Shown here: in pieces, positions 8,945 through 16,989 of the stretch
Numbering within the stretch: position 1 is the first letter of the stretch
How the letters are laid out: every line of letters starts with the position of its first letter
From: Lachnospiraceae bacterium
GTDB lineage: Bacteria; Bacillota; Clostridia; Lachnospirales; Lachnospiraceae
Length of the DNA stretch: 32,510 bases
Assembly (NCBI GenBank): GCA_017521985.1
Contig: JAFXAZ010000055.1
Location: 1 to 32,510, forward strand
Reading direction: 5' to 3'
The notes under the pieces: generated by a model
Databases searched by the model: none
Told to the model about the DNA's origin: nothing
What the model saw: only the letters and a program-made list of their open reading frames with translations
Made by a program: the position numbers and the translations under genes

Positions 8945-9103
8945 TATACTAGGTGTCGCAACAAATTACAAGATAAATGTTGTAAGAAAGAGTGATGAGA
9001 TTACCGTTGCTGATGATAATATGAGCTTTACGGTTGATACAACGGCCTCCGGTGCTCATAGCTTCCAGATTACTTTTACACTGGAGGGAATGACTGATGA
9101 TGA
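8945..9103 (+). repeat. second copy of part of the gene fragment at 105-263
   Basis: Gap-free match of 159 bp to 105-263 (constant offset 8840) with about 15 mismatches counted by eye, roughly 90% identity. Differences fall mostly so that the reading frame stays open (ATNYKINVVRKSDEITVAD, SFTVDTTASGAHSFQITFT). Both edges are abrupt: the left edge coincides with the epimerase stop, the right edge is the GACTGATGATGA shared by both copies. No start codon or upstream half is present, so this is a dead fragment or a recombination footprint. Confidence 0.85.
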
Positions 9104-9117
9104 TAAGGGGATAAAAA

Positions 9118-9580
9118 ATGGGAAGTATATTTATGAGGTTTCCGGATGGAAAAAGTAAGGCGCTGACATTGAGCTATGATGATGGTGTGGCCGATTCCTA
9201 CAGACTGGCTTAGGCTTCCGGCTACTTGTCATCACGCAAATCCAAAGTTGATGGAGCTTGCCCGCAATTTTGTAGACAATGAATTTTTAAGAGGACCTGG
9301 ACTTTTCTATTTATGGGGACACAGTTATGAATTTGATTGTGACGTACCTAACAATAACTGGGGCGTTATTGAGGAGTTTGCTGAGTTTATGGGTAACCGC
9401 AAGGATATTTGGTATGCTACTAATATCGAAATTTATAATTACATTCAGGCATATAATCAGCTGATTTTCAGTATGGATTACACAAAGGTTTACAACCCAA
9501 ATTGTATCACATTATATTTTAAGACGAATAAGGGCGATTATTGTGTGAAACCGGGCGAAACAATTAATTATAGTTTTTGA
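9118..9580 (+). pseudogene. polysaccharide deacetylase pseudogene with internal deletion and frameshift
   Basis: The first 31 codons (MGSIFMRFPDGKSKALTLSY, DDGVADSYRLA, stop at 9211) match the N-terminus of the intact deacetylase at 10825. The other frame from about 9197 (PTDWLRLPATCHHANPK to the end, GETINYSF) matches its C-terminal half. Compared with the intact copy about 386 bp are missing, which also shifts the frame. Adding them back gives 849 bp against 858 bp for the intact gene. The HxxxH metal motif lies in the lost part, so no active enzyme can be made. The junction bases CCTACAGACTGG make sense in both frames (SYRLA and PTDW), pointing to deletion between short repeats. A site AAGGGGAT precedes the ATG. 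Confidence 0.92.
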
Positions 9581-9639
9581 TGAAAATATTAAGAGAGAAG
9601 CTGTTATATATTCTTTAAAAAATGATTGGAGAAAAATAA

Positions 9640-10797
9640 ATGAAAGAAATTATTATGAAAAATAAAGAATGGATTGATTCGACTTGGGAAAAAATCGATA
9701 AAAAACTAAGCAAAACTGCAGTAAAAAGTCGCAATAAACTTCCGTACACCACGATAAATGGTGTACATGACGATAAAAAGGAAGTTGAGGTTGATTGGTG
9801 GACCAATGGTTTTTGGGGCGGTTTGATGTGGCTTATGTACCAAGAAACCGGCAATGAGGAATACAGAAAGACAGCAGAGCGTTCTGAGGAATTATTAGAC
9901 GAGGCATTAAAAGTTTATAAAAAGTTACATCATGATGTGGGATTTATGTGGCATCTGACCAGTGGGGCAAATTATCGTATTACAGGAAATGAGCCTTCCT
10001 GCACAAGAAATTTGCTTGCAGCAGCAAGTTTATTTTCCAGATATAATATTAGCGGTGATTATATTCGTGCATGGAATGAACCAATGGGTGAAATAGATTC
10101 AGCCGGTTTTTCCATTATTGATTGCTTGATGAATCTGTCTTTATTGTATTGGGCATCAGAAGAAATCGGGGATGACCGTTACAAGAAAATCGCAATGCGA
10201 CATATGGATATGACGTTGCGTGAACATATTCGACAGGATGGAAGCGTAAATCATATTGTAAATCATGAAGTGGACAAGGTAGGAGTTCAAAATATCTTGG
10301 CGGGTCAGGGCTACAGCCAAACATCCTGTTGGTCCAGAGGACTTGCTTGGGCGGTATATGGTTCTATAATTTCTTATATTCATGCTGGAAAAGCAGAATA
10401 TTTAGAGGCTGCTAAGAAAACTGCGGACTATTTTATTGAACACTGTAAGAAAACCGATTACCTTCCGGTTATTGATTTTATGGCACCGGAGACACCTGTA
10501 TATTACGACAGTACTGCAGGTGTTTGTGCAGCGTGTGGTATGCTGGAAATTGCAAAATGTGTTTCTGAAGAAGAAGGAAAACGATACACAGAGGAAGCTA
10601 TCCATATTTTAAAAGCTTGTGATCAGCATTTCTGTAATTATGAAGAGGATGAAGATGCCCTTGTGTTGATGGGTAGTGAGAGATATCCGAGTTTGGAAGA
10701 ATATAAGCGTGGTGTACATATACCGATTATCTATGGGGATTTCTTCTTTGTGGAGGCAATGCTTAAATTGAAGGGGAATGATTTCTTTATTTGGTAA
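9640..10797 (+). CDS. glycoside hydrolase family 88 unsaturated glucuronyl hydrolase
   Basis: A 385-residue (alpha/alpha)6-barrel enzyme that hydrates the double bond of 4,5-unsaturated uronic acids at the non-reducing end of lyase-made oligosaccharides, releasing the unsaturated sugar. The two key aspartates of the family are visible: D99 (HHDVGFMWHLTSG) and D161 (SIIDCLMNLSLLYWASEEIG). Other family features are WWTNGFWGGLMWLMY, SCWSRGLAWAVYG, and YYDSTAGVCAACGMLE. There is no signal peptide, so it works inside the cell on imported oligosaccharides. GGAGAAA precedes ATG 9640; the ATG at 9655 is an alternative. It is 27 bp before the intact deacetylase and co-transcribed with it. It implies that a lyase elsewhere in the cell or community makes its substrate. 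Confidence 0.93.
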   Translation: MKEIIMKNKEWIDSTWEKIDKKLSKTAVKSRNKLPYTTINGVHDDKKEVEVDWWTNGFWGGLMWLMYQETGNEEYRKTAERSEELLDEALKVYKKLHHDVGFMWHLTSGANYRITGNEPSCTRNLLAAASLFSRYNISGDYIRAWNEPMGEIDSAGFSIIDCLMNLSLLYWASEEIGDDRYKKIAMRHMDMTLREHIRQDGSVNHIVNHEVDKVGVQNILAGQGYSQTSCWSRGLAWAVYGSIISYIHAGKAEYLEAAKKTADYFIEHCKKTDYLPVIDFMAPETPVYYDSTAGVCAACGMLEIAKCVSEEEGKRYTEEAIHILKACDQHFCNYEEDEDALVLMGSERYPSLEEYKRGVHIPIIYGDFFFVEAMLKLKGNDFFIW

Positions 10798-10824
10798 TGT
10801 GCAAATATTAAAAGGAGAAAAGGT

Positions 10825-11682
10825 ATGCAATATAAATTTTTGCGTTTTCCGGAAGGGAAAACAAAGGCAGTTACGTTTAGCTATGATGACGGAGCTGAGT
10901 CAGATATTCGACTTGCAGATACGTTGACAAAGCATGCGTTAAAAGGTACGTTTAATCTTAATAGTAGTAAATTGCTTTCCGGAGATGGCTTATCAGTAGA
11001 AGAGATTAAGATGCATCTGTTGGACGCAGGACATGAAATTGCTGTGCATGGTGAATTTCATAAAGCCCTTGGTTTATGTAGTCCGTTAGATGGAATTAAA
11101 GATGTGTTAAACTGTCGCTTGAAGTTGGAAAAGACTTTTGGTCGAATTATCAGAGGGATGGCATATGCTGACTCCGGCATCTGCAACATACAGTATGGAA
11201 CAGATTATACAAAAATCAAACTGTATTTGTCTGATTTAGGGATTGCATATTCCAGAACTCTTGGTGGGGATAACAATTTGTTCAGATTACCACAAGATTG
11301 GTATGCATGGATGCCAACGGTGCATCACGACAATCCAAAGGCATTGGAGTATGCAGAAGAATTTTTGGAAATTGATTGTAACGAGCAATATTATGCAAGA
11401 ATGTATCCGCGTTTGTATTATGTATGGGGACATAGTGTTGAGTTTGACCGCAAAAATAACTGGGATCGTTTAGATGAATTATGTGAAAAACTTTCAGGTC
11501 ATGAAGATGTCTGGTATGCTACTAATATTGAAATATATGACTATGTTCAAGCATTTCATTCATTGGTTTTTAGTGCAGACGATACAATAGTCTATAATCC
11601 TACGCTTGTAAAAATTTGGTTTAACATTGATAAACAGGAGTATTGTATAGAGCCGGGACAAACGCTGAATTTGTTTATATAG
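10825..11682 (+). CDS. polysaccharide deacetylase (NodB / carbohydrate esterase 4-like), intact copy
   Basis: A 285-residue NodB-fold protein expected to remove acetyl groups from a sugar chain with a divalent metal. The catalytic pair D21-D22 is in FSYDDG, and the metal histidines H75 and H79 in AVHGEFH. Downstream are KGTFNLNSSKLLS, a YVWGHSVEFD strand and WYATNIEIYDYVQAF, typical of a group found next to plant-glycan enzymes. No signal peptide is present, so it probably works on imported oligosaccharides rather than on the cell wall. AAAAGGAGAAAAGG precedes ATG 10825. It shares its family and orientation with the pseudogene at 9118, so the locus once carried two deacetylases on either side of the GH88 gene. 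Confidence 0.88.
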   Translation: MQYKFLRFPEGKTKAVTFSYDDGAESDIRLADTLTKHALKGTFNLNSSKLLSGDGLSVEEIKMHLLDAGHEIAVHGEFHKALGLCSPLDGIKDVLNCRLKLEKTFGRIIRGMAYADSGICNIQYGTDYTKIKLYLSDLGIAYSRTLGGDNNLFRLPQDWYAWMPTVHHDNPKALEYAEEFLEIDCNEQYYARMYPRLYYVWGHSVEFDRKNNWDRLDELCEKLSGHEDVWYATNIEIYDYVQAFHSLVFSADDTIVYNPTLVKIWFNIDKQEYCIEPGQTLNLFI

Positions 11683-11816
11683 TCAGCTTAAAAAAACAAG
11701 GAAATTAAAATTCTTGCATTAGCTACATATACAAGCAATCGGTTTTTGTATATAATATAAGCATAGTTGGTAAATTTTAATAAACGAAATTGAGCGTATT
11801 AACGGAGGTGAGTTGT

Positions 11817-12128
11817 TTGTCTAAAGAAATTAAGATTGTTGAAACAGTAGGGAATATGGCTGATGAAGCAATATTAAGTAATGATAAGCAATTTACGTCG
11901 TTTGCGTTTAATGGGCATAATATACGTTTTAAAACATCTTCACGATTGGAAAAATATACTAGAGTTGTGGAATGGAACCATGGATATATGGTGGTCATGG
12001 CAAAATACGAAGGATGCGATGAAGAAGAGGAATATATTGATTTAGTACCAATTCTTCAAAATCTTTATTTTGATGCAGATGAATTTTTGAACCCAATTAA
12101 GAAGGTGAGGATTAAATATGAATTTTAA
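11817..12128 (+). CDS. small conserved hypothetical protein
   Basis: A 103-residue acidic protein that I do not recognise with certainty. It has no membrane helix, Cys pair or signal peptide; alternating hydrophobic positions (NIRFKTSSRLEKYTRVVEW, HGYMVVMAKYEG, YIDLVPILQNLYFDADEFL) suggest an alpha/beta fold. The start is TTG 11817, 7 bases after GGAGGT at 11804-11809; TTG 11790 lies upstream of that site. TATAAT at 11751-11756 could be its -10, without a clear -35. Its last codons overlap a ribosome-binding site and ATG (12118) of a nine-codon frame, which looks like the head of a lost partner gene. It stands between the glycan locus and the AraC gene and probably belongs to neither. Confidence 0.7.
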   Translation: MSKEIKIVETVGNMADEAILSNDKQFTSFAFNGHNIRFKTSSRLEKYTRVVEWNHGYMVVMAKYEGCDEEEEYIDLVPILQNLYFDADEFLNPIKKVRIKYEF

Positions 12129-12147
12129 AGTGGGCAGAGAAGAGTAG
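12118..12147 (+). pseudogene. truncated head of a translationally coupled second gene
   Basis: GAAGGTGAGG at 12101-12110 is followed, 7 bases on, by ATG 12118 inside the end of the preceding gene. The frame reads MNFKVGREE and stops at 12147. Strong coupling signals before so short a frame suggest that a two-gene unit lost its second member. A GGGGGG/CCCCC hairpin follows at about 12160-12187. Confidence 0.4.
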
Positions 12148-12179
12148 TACAGGCTTTTGGGGGGATAATTAAAAATACC

Positions 12180-13076
12180 TTACCCCCGCCTATACTGCTT
12201 TGGTGTCATCCCTTTATATTTTCGAAACACTTTTATAAAATTACTACTATCGTTAAAACCACATTCCATACAAATGTTGGTCACGGGCAGCCTGGTGCTA
12301 TGAAGCATCTGGGCTGCTTTTTCTATGCGGTACATATTGACGTAGTCGATGGGGGTCTGGTGTGTAATGGAGCGGAAAAAGCGGCAGAAATACTTTGGGT
12401 TCATGCCGGCTACGCCTGCCAGTTCGTCCAAAGTAATATTGGAGGCGTAGTGAAGCTCAATGTATTCAAAAATGGTTTTAATCAGGTCGATTTTGTGGGT
12501 GCTTTCGGTGGTATAGACCTGACCTGTGGTATAAGCACCTTCCTGTAAAATTGCGGAAAAAAGCTGGCTAATGCAGCCTAGGACAACGAGTTCCAAAGGA
12601 TTTTCAGGCACGGTATCATCGGCAGAAGTACCGCCTACGTTATCAGTACCATAGCGGTTGTATGCATCAGACAATCTGGAAATAGCATACTCCACATCGG
12701 ACATTTTCCCCGCGGGATAAAAAATATCCGGCAGAATCTGCCCACGATAAATAGGGCGCAGGTGTTTTTTAACCATGTCCAGGTTGCGGAACAGACCGTG
12801 CAGGTCAAAGAGAAAGCATTCGTAAACACAGTTTTCCGGTGTGCCGCCGTGGAGCATTCCGTCACGAATAAGTACCATATCTCCTGCGTGGGCAGTGTAT
12901 ACCTCGTTATCCCCATGGACGGTAAAGGTGCCCTCTATAATATGAATAATTTCCCACTCCTTGTGCCAGTGAAAGGGCATTTCATATCGAGGGTGTGCGG
13001 AGGTAATATAAAAATATTCAAAAGGAAAATCCGGGGTGCCGTGGGGCTGTTTCTCGTGGAAGGCAAAAGAATTCAT
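12180..13076 (-). CDS. AraC-family transcriptional regulator with cupin sensor domain
   Basis: A 298-residue regulator. Residues 20-110 form an AraC-type cupin (PFHWHKEWEIIHIIEGTFTV, GDMVLIRDGMLHGGTPEN) that usually binds a sugar. Residues 195-298 hold the two helix-turn-helix motifs (ITLDELAGVAGMNPKYFCRF; LPVTNICMECGFNDSSNFIK, then the signature RKYKGMTPKQYRR). AGGAG lies just before the ATG at 13076. It is divergent from the fucose operon, with 120 bp between them, so the simplest reading is a local activator responding to L-fucose or a related sugar. It could also act on the glycan locus to its left, which has no other regulator in the window. Confidence 0.9.
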   Translation of the reverse strand: MNSFAFHEKQPHGTPDFPFEYFYITSAHPRYEMPFHWHKEWEIIHIIEGTFTVHGDNEVYTAHAGDMVLIRDGMLHGGTPENCVYECFLFDLHGLFRNLDMVKKHLRPIYRGQILPDIFYPAGKMSDVEYAISRLSDAYNRYGTDNVGGTSADDTVPENPLELVVLGCISQLFSAILQEGAYTTGQVYTTESTHKIDLIKTIFEYIELHYASNITLDELAGVAGMNPKYFCRFFRSITHQTPIDYVNMYRIEKAAQMLHSTRLPVTNICMECGFNDSSNFIKVFRKYKGMTPKQYRRG

Positions 13077-13196
13077 AATGTTACTCCTGAAAGTGACTAT
13101 TTTACTATTTTAAGAGATTATATCACAAGAAAACACCTTATTACAATGATAAAATAACTATATACATATAAAGTACACGAAAGAAGGAGGTGTGTT

Positions 13197-14594
13197 ATGA
13201 AATCCTATTATTTAGCAATTGATATAGGAGCTTCCAGCGGCAGACATATTCTGGGTTCATTAGAGCAGGGCAAGATGGAGTTGGAAGAGATATATCGATT
13301 TGAGAATGGTATGCAGGAAAAAAACGGACATCTGTGCTGGGATTTTGCACGACTTTTTGAAGAAATCAAAAACGGTATGAAAAAATGTAAGGAGCTTGGC
13401 AAGATTCCGCAAAGTATGGGTATTGATACCTGGGGTGTTGACTTTGTACTTTTGGATTCCGAAGGGGCTATGCTTGGTGATTCCGTAGGATACAGAGACC
13501 ACCGCACGGACGGCATTAAAGAAAAGCTGGCACCGGTGATTGGTCAGGAAGAGTTGTATGCGCGTACCGGCATTCAGTTCCAGCCGTATAATACGTTAAA
13601 TCAGTTGGCGGCATTAAAGGAAGAGACACCACAGCAGCTGGAACAGGCTAAAACCTTGCTTATGACACCGGATTATTTTAATTATTGTCTTACAGGTAAT
13701 GCAAAGCAGGAGTATACCATTGCATCCACCAGCCAGATGCTGGATGTGAAAACAGGTCAGTGGGATGAGGCGTTAATCGAACGTCTTGGTTTACCGAAGG
13801 AAATATTCCTTCCTCCACATAAACCGGGCACCCTGGCAGGAAATTTAAAGCCGGAGGTAGCAAAGGAAGTTGGTTTTGACTGCAAGGTGATTATGGTGGC
13901 TTCCCATGATACGGCATCTGCGGTAATGGCGGTGCCAAGTTTAGAGGAAAAGGCGCTTTACATCAGTTCTGGCACATGGTCTCTGATGGGCAGTGAGAGC
14001 AAAGAAAGCAGTACAGACATGGCAAGCATGCAGGCCGGATTTACCAACGAAGGCGGGTATGGCGGAACCTATCGTTTCTTAAAAAATATTATGGGGCTTT
14101 GGATGATTCAGTCTGTAAGAAAAGAACTTGCTCCTGACAAATCTTTTGGGGAAATCTGTGAACAAGCTTCCAAAGAAAGCATTACTTCTCTGGTAAATTG
14201 TAATGATGAAAGTTTTCTTTCACCGGAGAGCATGGTAGAAGCGGTGCAGTCTTATTGTGAAAAGACCGGGCAGCAGGTTCCAGAAACGATAGCGGAGCTG
14301 GCATGTGTTATTTATAACAGTTTGGCAAAGTGCTATGCAGAGAGTAAAAAGCAGATTGAAGCACTGACCGGCAAGGAATTTGAACGCATTTATATTATTG
14401 GCGGCGGTTCCAAGGCAGATTATCTGAATGAGCTGACTGCAAAATATGCAGATTGTGAAGTATCTGCAGGACCTGGAGAAGCAACGGCAATAGGTAATTT
14501 GATGTGCCAGATGATAGAGGATAAGCAGTTTGCAAGCTTATCCGAGGCAAGACAATGTGTGATCGATAGTTTTGCAGTGAAATATTATCGATAA
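13197..14594 (+). CDS. FGGY-family sugar kinase, rhamnulokinase-like, probable L-fuculokinase
   Basis: A 465-residue FGGY carbohydrate kinase that phosphorylates a ketose at O-1 with ATP. The N-terminal phosphate loop is AIDIGASSGRHILG, the sugar region MGIDTWGVDFVLLD, the catalytic base D238 (ASHDTASAVMAVP), and the adenine-side motif YIIGGGSKADYLNELTA. By sequence it is closest to rhamnulokinases (RhaB), whose base is near residue 237. However, the genes after it are L-fucose isomerase and fucose mutarotase, so L-fuculose is the likely substrate; RhaB-like kinases are known to serve both deoxy sugars. GAAGGAGG precedes ATG 13197. No aldolase gene for the resulting 1-phosphate is in the window. 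Confidence 0.88.
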   Translation: MKSYYLAIDIGASSGRHILGSLEQGKMELEEIYRFENGMQEKNGHLCWDFARLFEEIKNGMKKCKELGKIPQSMGIDTWGVDFVLLDSEGAMLGDSVGYRDHRTDGIKEKLAPVIGQEELYARTGIQFQPYNTLNQLAALKEETPQQLEQAKTLLMTPDYFNYCLTGNAKQEYTIASTSQMLDVKTGQWDEALIERLGLPKEIFLPPHKPGTLAGNLKPEVAKEVGFDCKVIMVASHDTASAVMAVPSLEEKALYISSGTWSLMGSESKESSTDMASMQAGFTNEGGYGGTYRFLKNIMGLWMIQSVRKELAPDKSFGEICEQASKESITSLVNCNDESFLSPESMVEAVQSYCEKTGQQVPETIAELACVIYNSLAKCYAESKKQIEALTGKEFERIYIIGGGSKADYLNELTAKYADCEVSAGPGEATAIGNLMCQMIEDKQFASLSEARQCVIDSFAVKYYR

Positions 14595-14675
14595 TAATGT
14601 AACGAAGCAGTCCGGAAGCACATTTTAAATAATGCAGTCAGACTGTAAAAATAAAAGAATGAAAGGAATTTTATT

Positions 14676-16475
14676 ATGGCAGAAAGCAGATTAATCGGCG
14701 GATATCCGGTAATCGGTATTCGTCCAACTATCGACGGAAGAAGAGGACCTTTGAAGGTTCGTGAAGGTCTGGAAGAGCAGACCATGGGTATGGCAATGGC
14801 AGCCAAGAAATTGTTTGAGGAGAACTTAAAGTATTCCAATGGCGAACCGGTAAAGGTAGTTATCGCAGACACTACTATCGGTCGTGTGGCAGAAGCAGCA
14901 GCTTGTGAAGAAAAATTTAGAAAAGAAGGCGTAGCAATTACTCTTACCGTTACTCCTTGCTGGTGCTATGGTTCCGAAACCATGGACACAGACCCGACTA
15001 CTATCAAGGGTGTTTGGGGCTTGAATGCTACCGAAAGACCTGGCGCAGTTTATTTGGCTTCTGTATTGGCTACGCACGCACAGAAGGGGCTTCCTGCATT
15101 TGGTATTTACGGACATGACGTAGTGGATGCAGACGATGCTTCTATCGGTGAAGATATTCAGGAAAAATTATTAAGATTCGGCCGTGCAGCAGTTGCAGCA
15201 GCTACCATGAGAGGCAAATCTTATTTACAGATTGGTTCCATCTGTATGGGTATCGGCGGTTCTATCATCGACTCTGATTTCTTAGAGTCTTATTTAGGAC
15301 TTCGTGTGGAATCTGTGGACGAGGTGGAAATCATCCGTCGCATGTCTGAAGGTATCTATGATGAGGCTGAATATCGGAAGGCACTTGCATGGGCTAAGGA
15401 AAAATGTATTATTGGCTTCGATAAGAACCCGGAATTCGTTAAGAAGAGTGACGAAGTGAAGGAAGAGCAGTTTGAATTCGTGGTAAAGATGGCTGTTATT
15501 ATCAAGGATTTAATGAACGGTAACAAGAACCTGCCGGAAGGCTGTGAAGAAGAAATGGTTGGTCACAATGCCATCGCAGCAGGCTTCCAGGGACAGAGAC
15601 AGTGGACTGATTTCTATCCAAACGGTGACTTTGCAGAAGCAGTATTAAATACCTCTTTTGACTGGAATGGTGCAAGAGAGCCTTACATCCTTGCAACTGA
15701 AAATGACGTATTGAATGGTATCAGTATGTTGTTTATGAAGCTTTTGACCAACAGAGCTCAGATGTTTGCAGATGTTCGTACCTATTGGAGCGGCGATGCA
15801 ATTAAGAGAGTAACCGGTTATGAAATTGAAGGTCAGGCAAAAGCTTCTGACGGTGTAATCCATTTGATTAACTCCGGTGCATGCTGTCTGGATGCTAACG
15901 GCGAGGCAAAGGATGCGGACGGCAATGCTGTGATGAAGCCTTGGTATGAAGTGACCGAAGAGGATATGGATGCTATTATGGCAGCAACTACCTGGAACCC
16001 TGCAGACAACGGATACTTCCGTGGCGGCGGATATTCTTCCAGATTTGAAACCAAGGCTACTATGCCTGCAACCATGATTCGTCTGAACCTTGTAAAAGGC
16101 TTAGGCCCTGTTATGCAGATTGCAGAAGGCTGGACAGTAGGACTTCCTGAAGAGGTTTCCGATACACTTTGGAAGAGAACGGACTATACATGGCCATGTA
16201 CTTGGTTTGCTCCAAGATGTGACGGCAAGGAAGGCTCCGCATTCAAGACCGCTTATGAAGTTATGAACAATTGGGGCGCAAACCACGGTGCTATTTCCTA
16301 TGGACATATTGGCGCAGATTTAATTACCCTTTGCTCTATGCTTCGTATTCCGGTATGCATGCACAATGTTCCGGAAGAAAAGATTTTCCGTCCTAAGGCA
16401 TGGGATGCATTTGGCATGGATAAGGAAGCAGCTGATTACCGTGCTTGTGCAACATATGGTCCATTCTACAAATAA
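14676..16475 (+). CDS. fucI: L-fucose isomerase
   Basis: A 599-residue Mn-dependent isomerase converting L-fucose to L-fuculose (the family also accepts D-arabinose), close in length to E. coli FucI (591). Whole-length features agree: [20 protein letters not shown] at the start, [36 protein letters not shown], and [15 protein letters not shown]. Likely metal and catalytic residues are E342 ([10 protein letters not shown]), D366 (ADVRTYWSG) and H537 ([13 protein letters not shown]), offset by 5 to 9 from the E. coli numbering. AAAGGAA precedes ATG 14676. It follows the kinase by 81 bp and precedes fucU by 12 bp. Confidence 0.97.
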   Translation: MAESRLIGGYPVIGIRPTIDGRRGPLKVREGLEEQTMGMAMAAKKLFEENLKYSNGEPVKVVIADTTIGRVAEAAACEEKFRKEGVAITLTVTPCWCYGSETMDTDPTTIKGVWGLNATERPGAVYLASVLATHAQKGLPAFGIYGHDVVDADDASIGEDIQEKLLRFGRAAVAAATMRGKSYLQIGSICMGIGGSIIDSDFLESYLGLRVESVDEVEIIRRMSEGIYDEAEYRKALAWAKEKCIIGFDKNPEFVKKSDEVKEEQFEFVVKMAVIIKDLMNGNKNLPEGCEEEMVGHNAIAAGFQGQRQWTDFYPNGDFAEAVLNTSFDWNGAREPYILATENDVLNGISMLFMKLLTNRAQMFADVRTYWSGDAIKRVTGYEIEGQAKASDGVIHLINSGACCLDANGEAKDADGNAVMKPWYEVTEEDMDAIMAATTWNPADNGYFRGGGYSSRFETKATMPATMIRLNLVKGLGPVMQIAEGWTVGLPEEVSDTLWKRTDYTWPCTWFAPRCDGKEGSAFKTAYEVMNNWGANHGAISYGHIGADLITLCSMLRIPVCMHNVPEEKIFRPKAWDAFGMDKEAADYRACATYGPFYK

Positions 16476-16487
16476 AAGGAGGAACAT

Positions 16488-16925
16488 ATGCTAAAAGGAA
16501 TTCCTAAAATATTATCCCCGGAGCTTTTAAAGGTGCTCTGTGAAATGGGTCACAGTGACCGCCTGGTTATTGCAGACGGTAATTTCCCGGCAGAAACCAT
16601 GGGGAAAGATGCCATTGTCATTCGCATGGATGGACATGGTGCCTGTGACGTATTGGAAGCAATTTTAAAGGTGTTTCCGCTGGATACATACGTAGAAAAA
16701 CCGGTAAATCTCATGGAGGTAATGCCGGGGGATAACGTAGAAACCCCGATATGGGATGAATATACCCGCATTGTGGCAGCAGAATATACCCGCGGTGGTG
16801 CTGCCATTGGACACATTGAGCGTTTTGCTTTTTATGAAGAAGCAAAAAAAGCCTATGCAATTATTGCAACCGGCGAAGGCGCATTGTATGCAAATGTGAT
16901 GCTGCAGAAGGGCGTAGTGGTTTAA
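16488..16925 (+). CDS. fucU: L-fucose mutarotase
   Basis: A 145-residue RbsD/FucU-family protein that interconverts the alpha and beta anomers of L-fucose, giving the isomerase its preferred form. The start LKGIPKILSPELLKVLCEMG is typical; H22 (GHSDRLVIADGNFP) and D30 are the conserved active-site residues, and the C-terminal ATGEGALYANVMLQKGVV matches the family. The length is usual (E. coli 140). AAAGGAGG lies before ATG 16488, 12 bp after fucI, and a terminator follows at 16954, making it the last gene of the operon. Confidence 0.96.
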   Translation: MLKGIPKILSPELLKVLCEMGHSDRLVIADGNFPAETMGKDAIVIRMDGHGACDVLEAILKVFPLDTYVEKPVNLMEVMPGDNVETPIWDEYTRIVAAEYTRGGAAIGHIERFAFYEEAKKAYAIIATGEGALYANVMLQKGVVV

Positions 16926-16953
16926 GAAAGAGAATAGGGTTTTGAATGAAAGA

Positions 16954-16985
16954 AGCAGGTCTTTGAACGGACCTGCTACTTTTGG
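16954..16985 (+). terminator. terminator of the fucose operon
   Basis: Arms AGCAGGTC (16954-16961) and GACCTGCT (16970-16977) with an 8-base loop, followed by ACTTTT. It also stands 5 bp beyond the stop of the opposite-strand gene ending at 16990, so it may work in both directions. A near-identical hairpin occurs at 18405-18438. Confidence 0.8.
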
Positions 16986-16989
16986 CATA

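Noticed and set aside
9176-9580. Treating the 134-codon frame as a real, short gene
   Set aside because: It is the C-terminal half of a deacetylase read in a shifted frame; the true start and catalytic region are in another frame or deleted.
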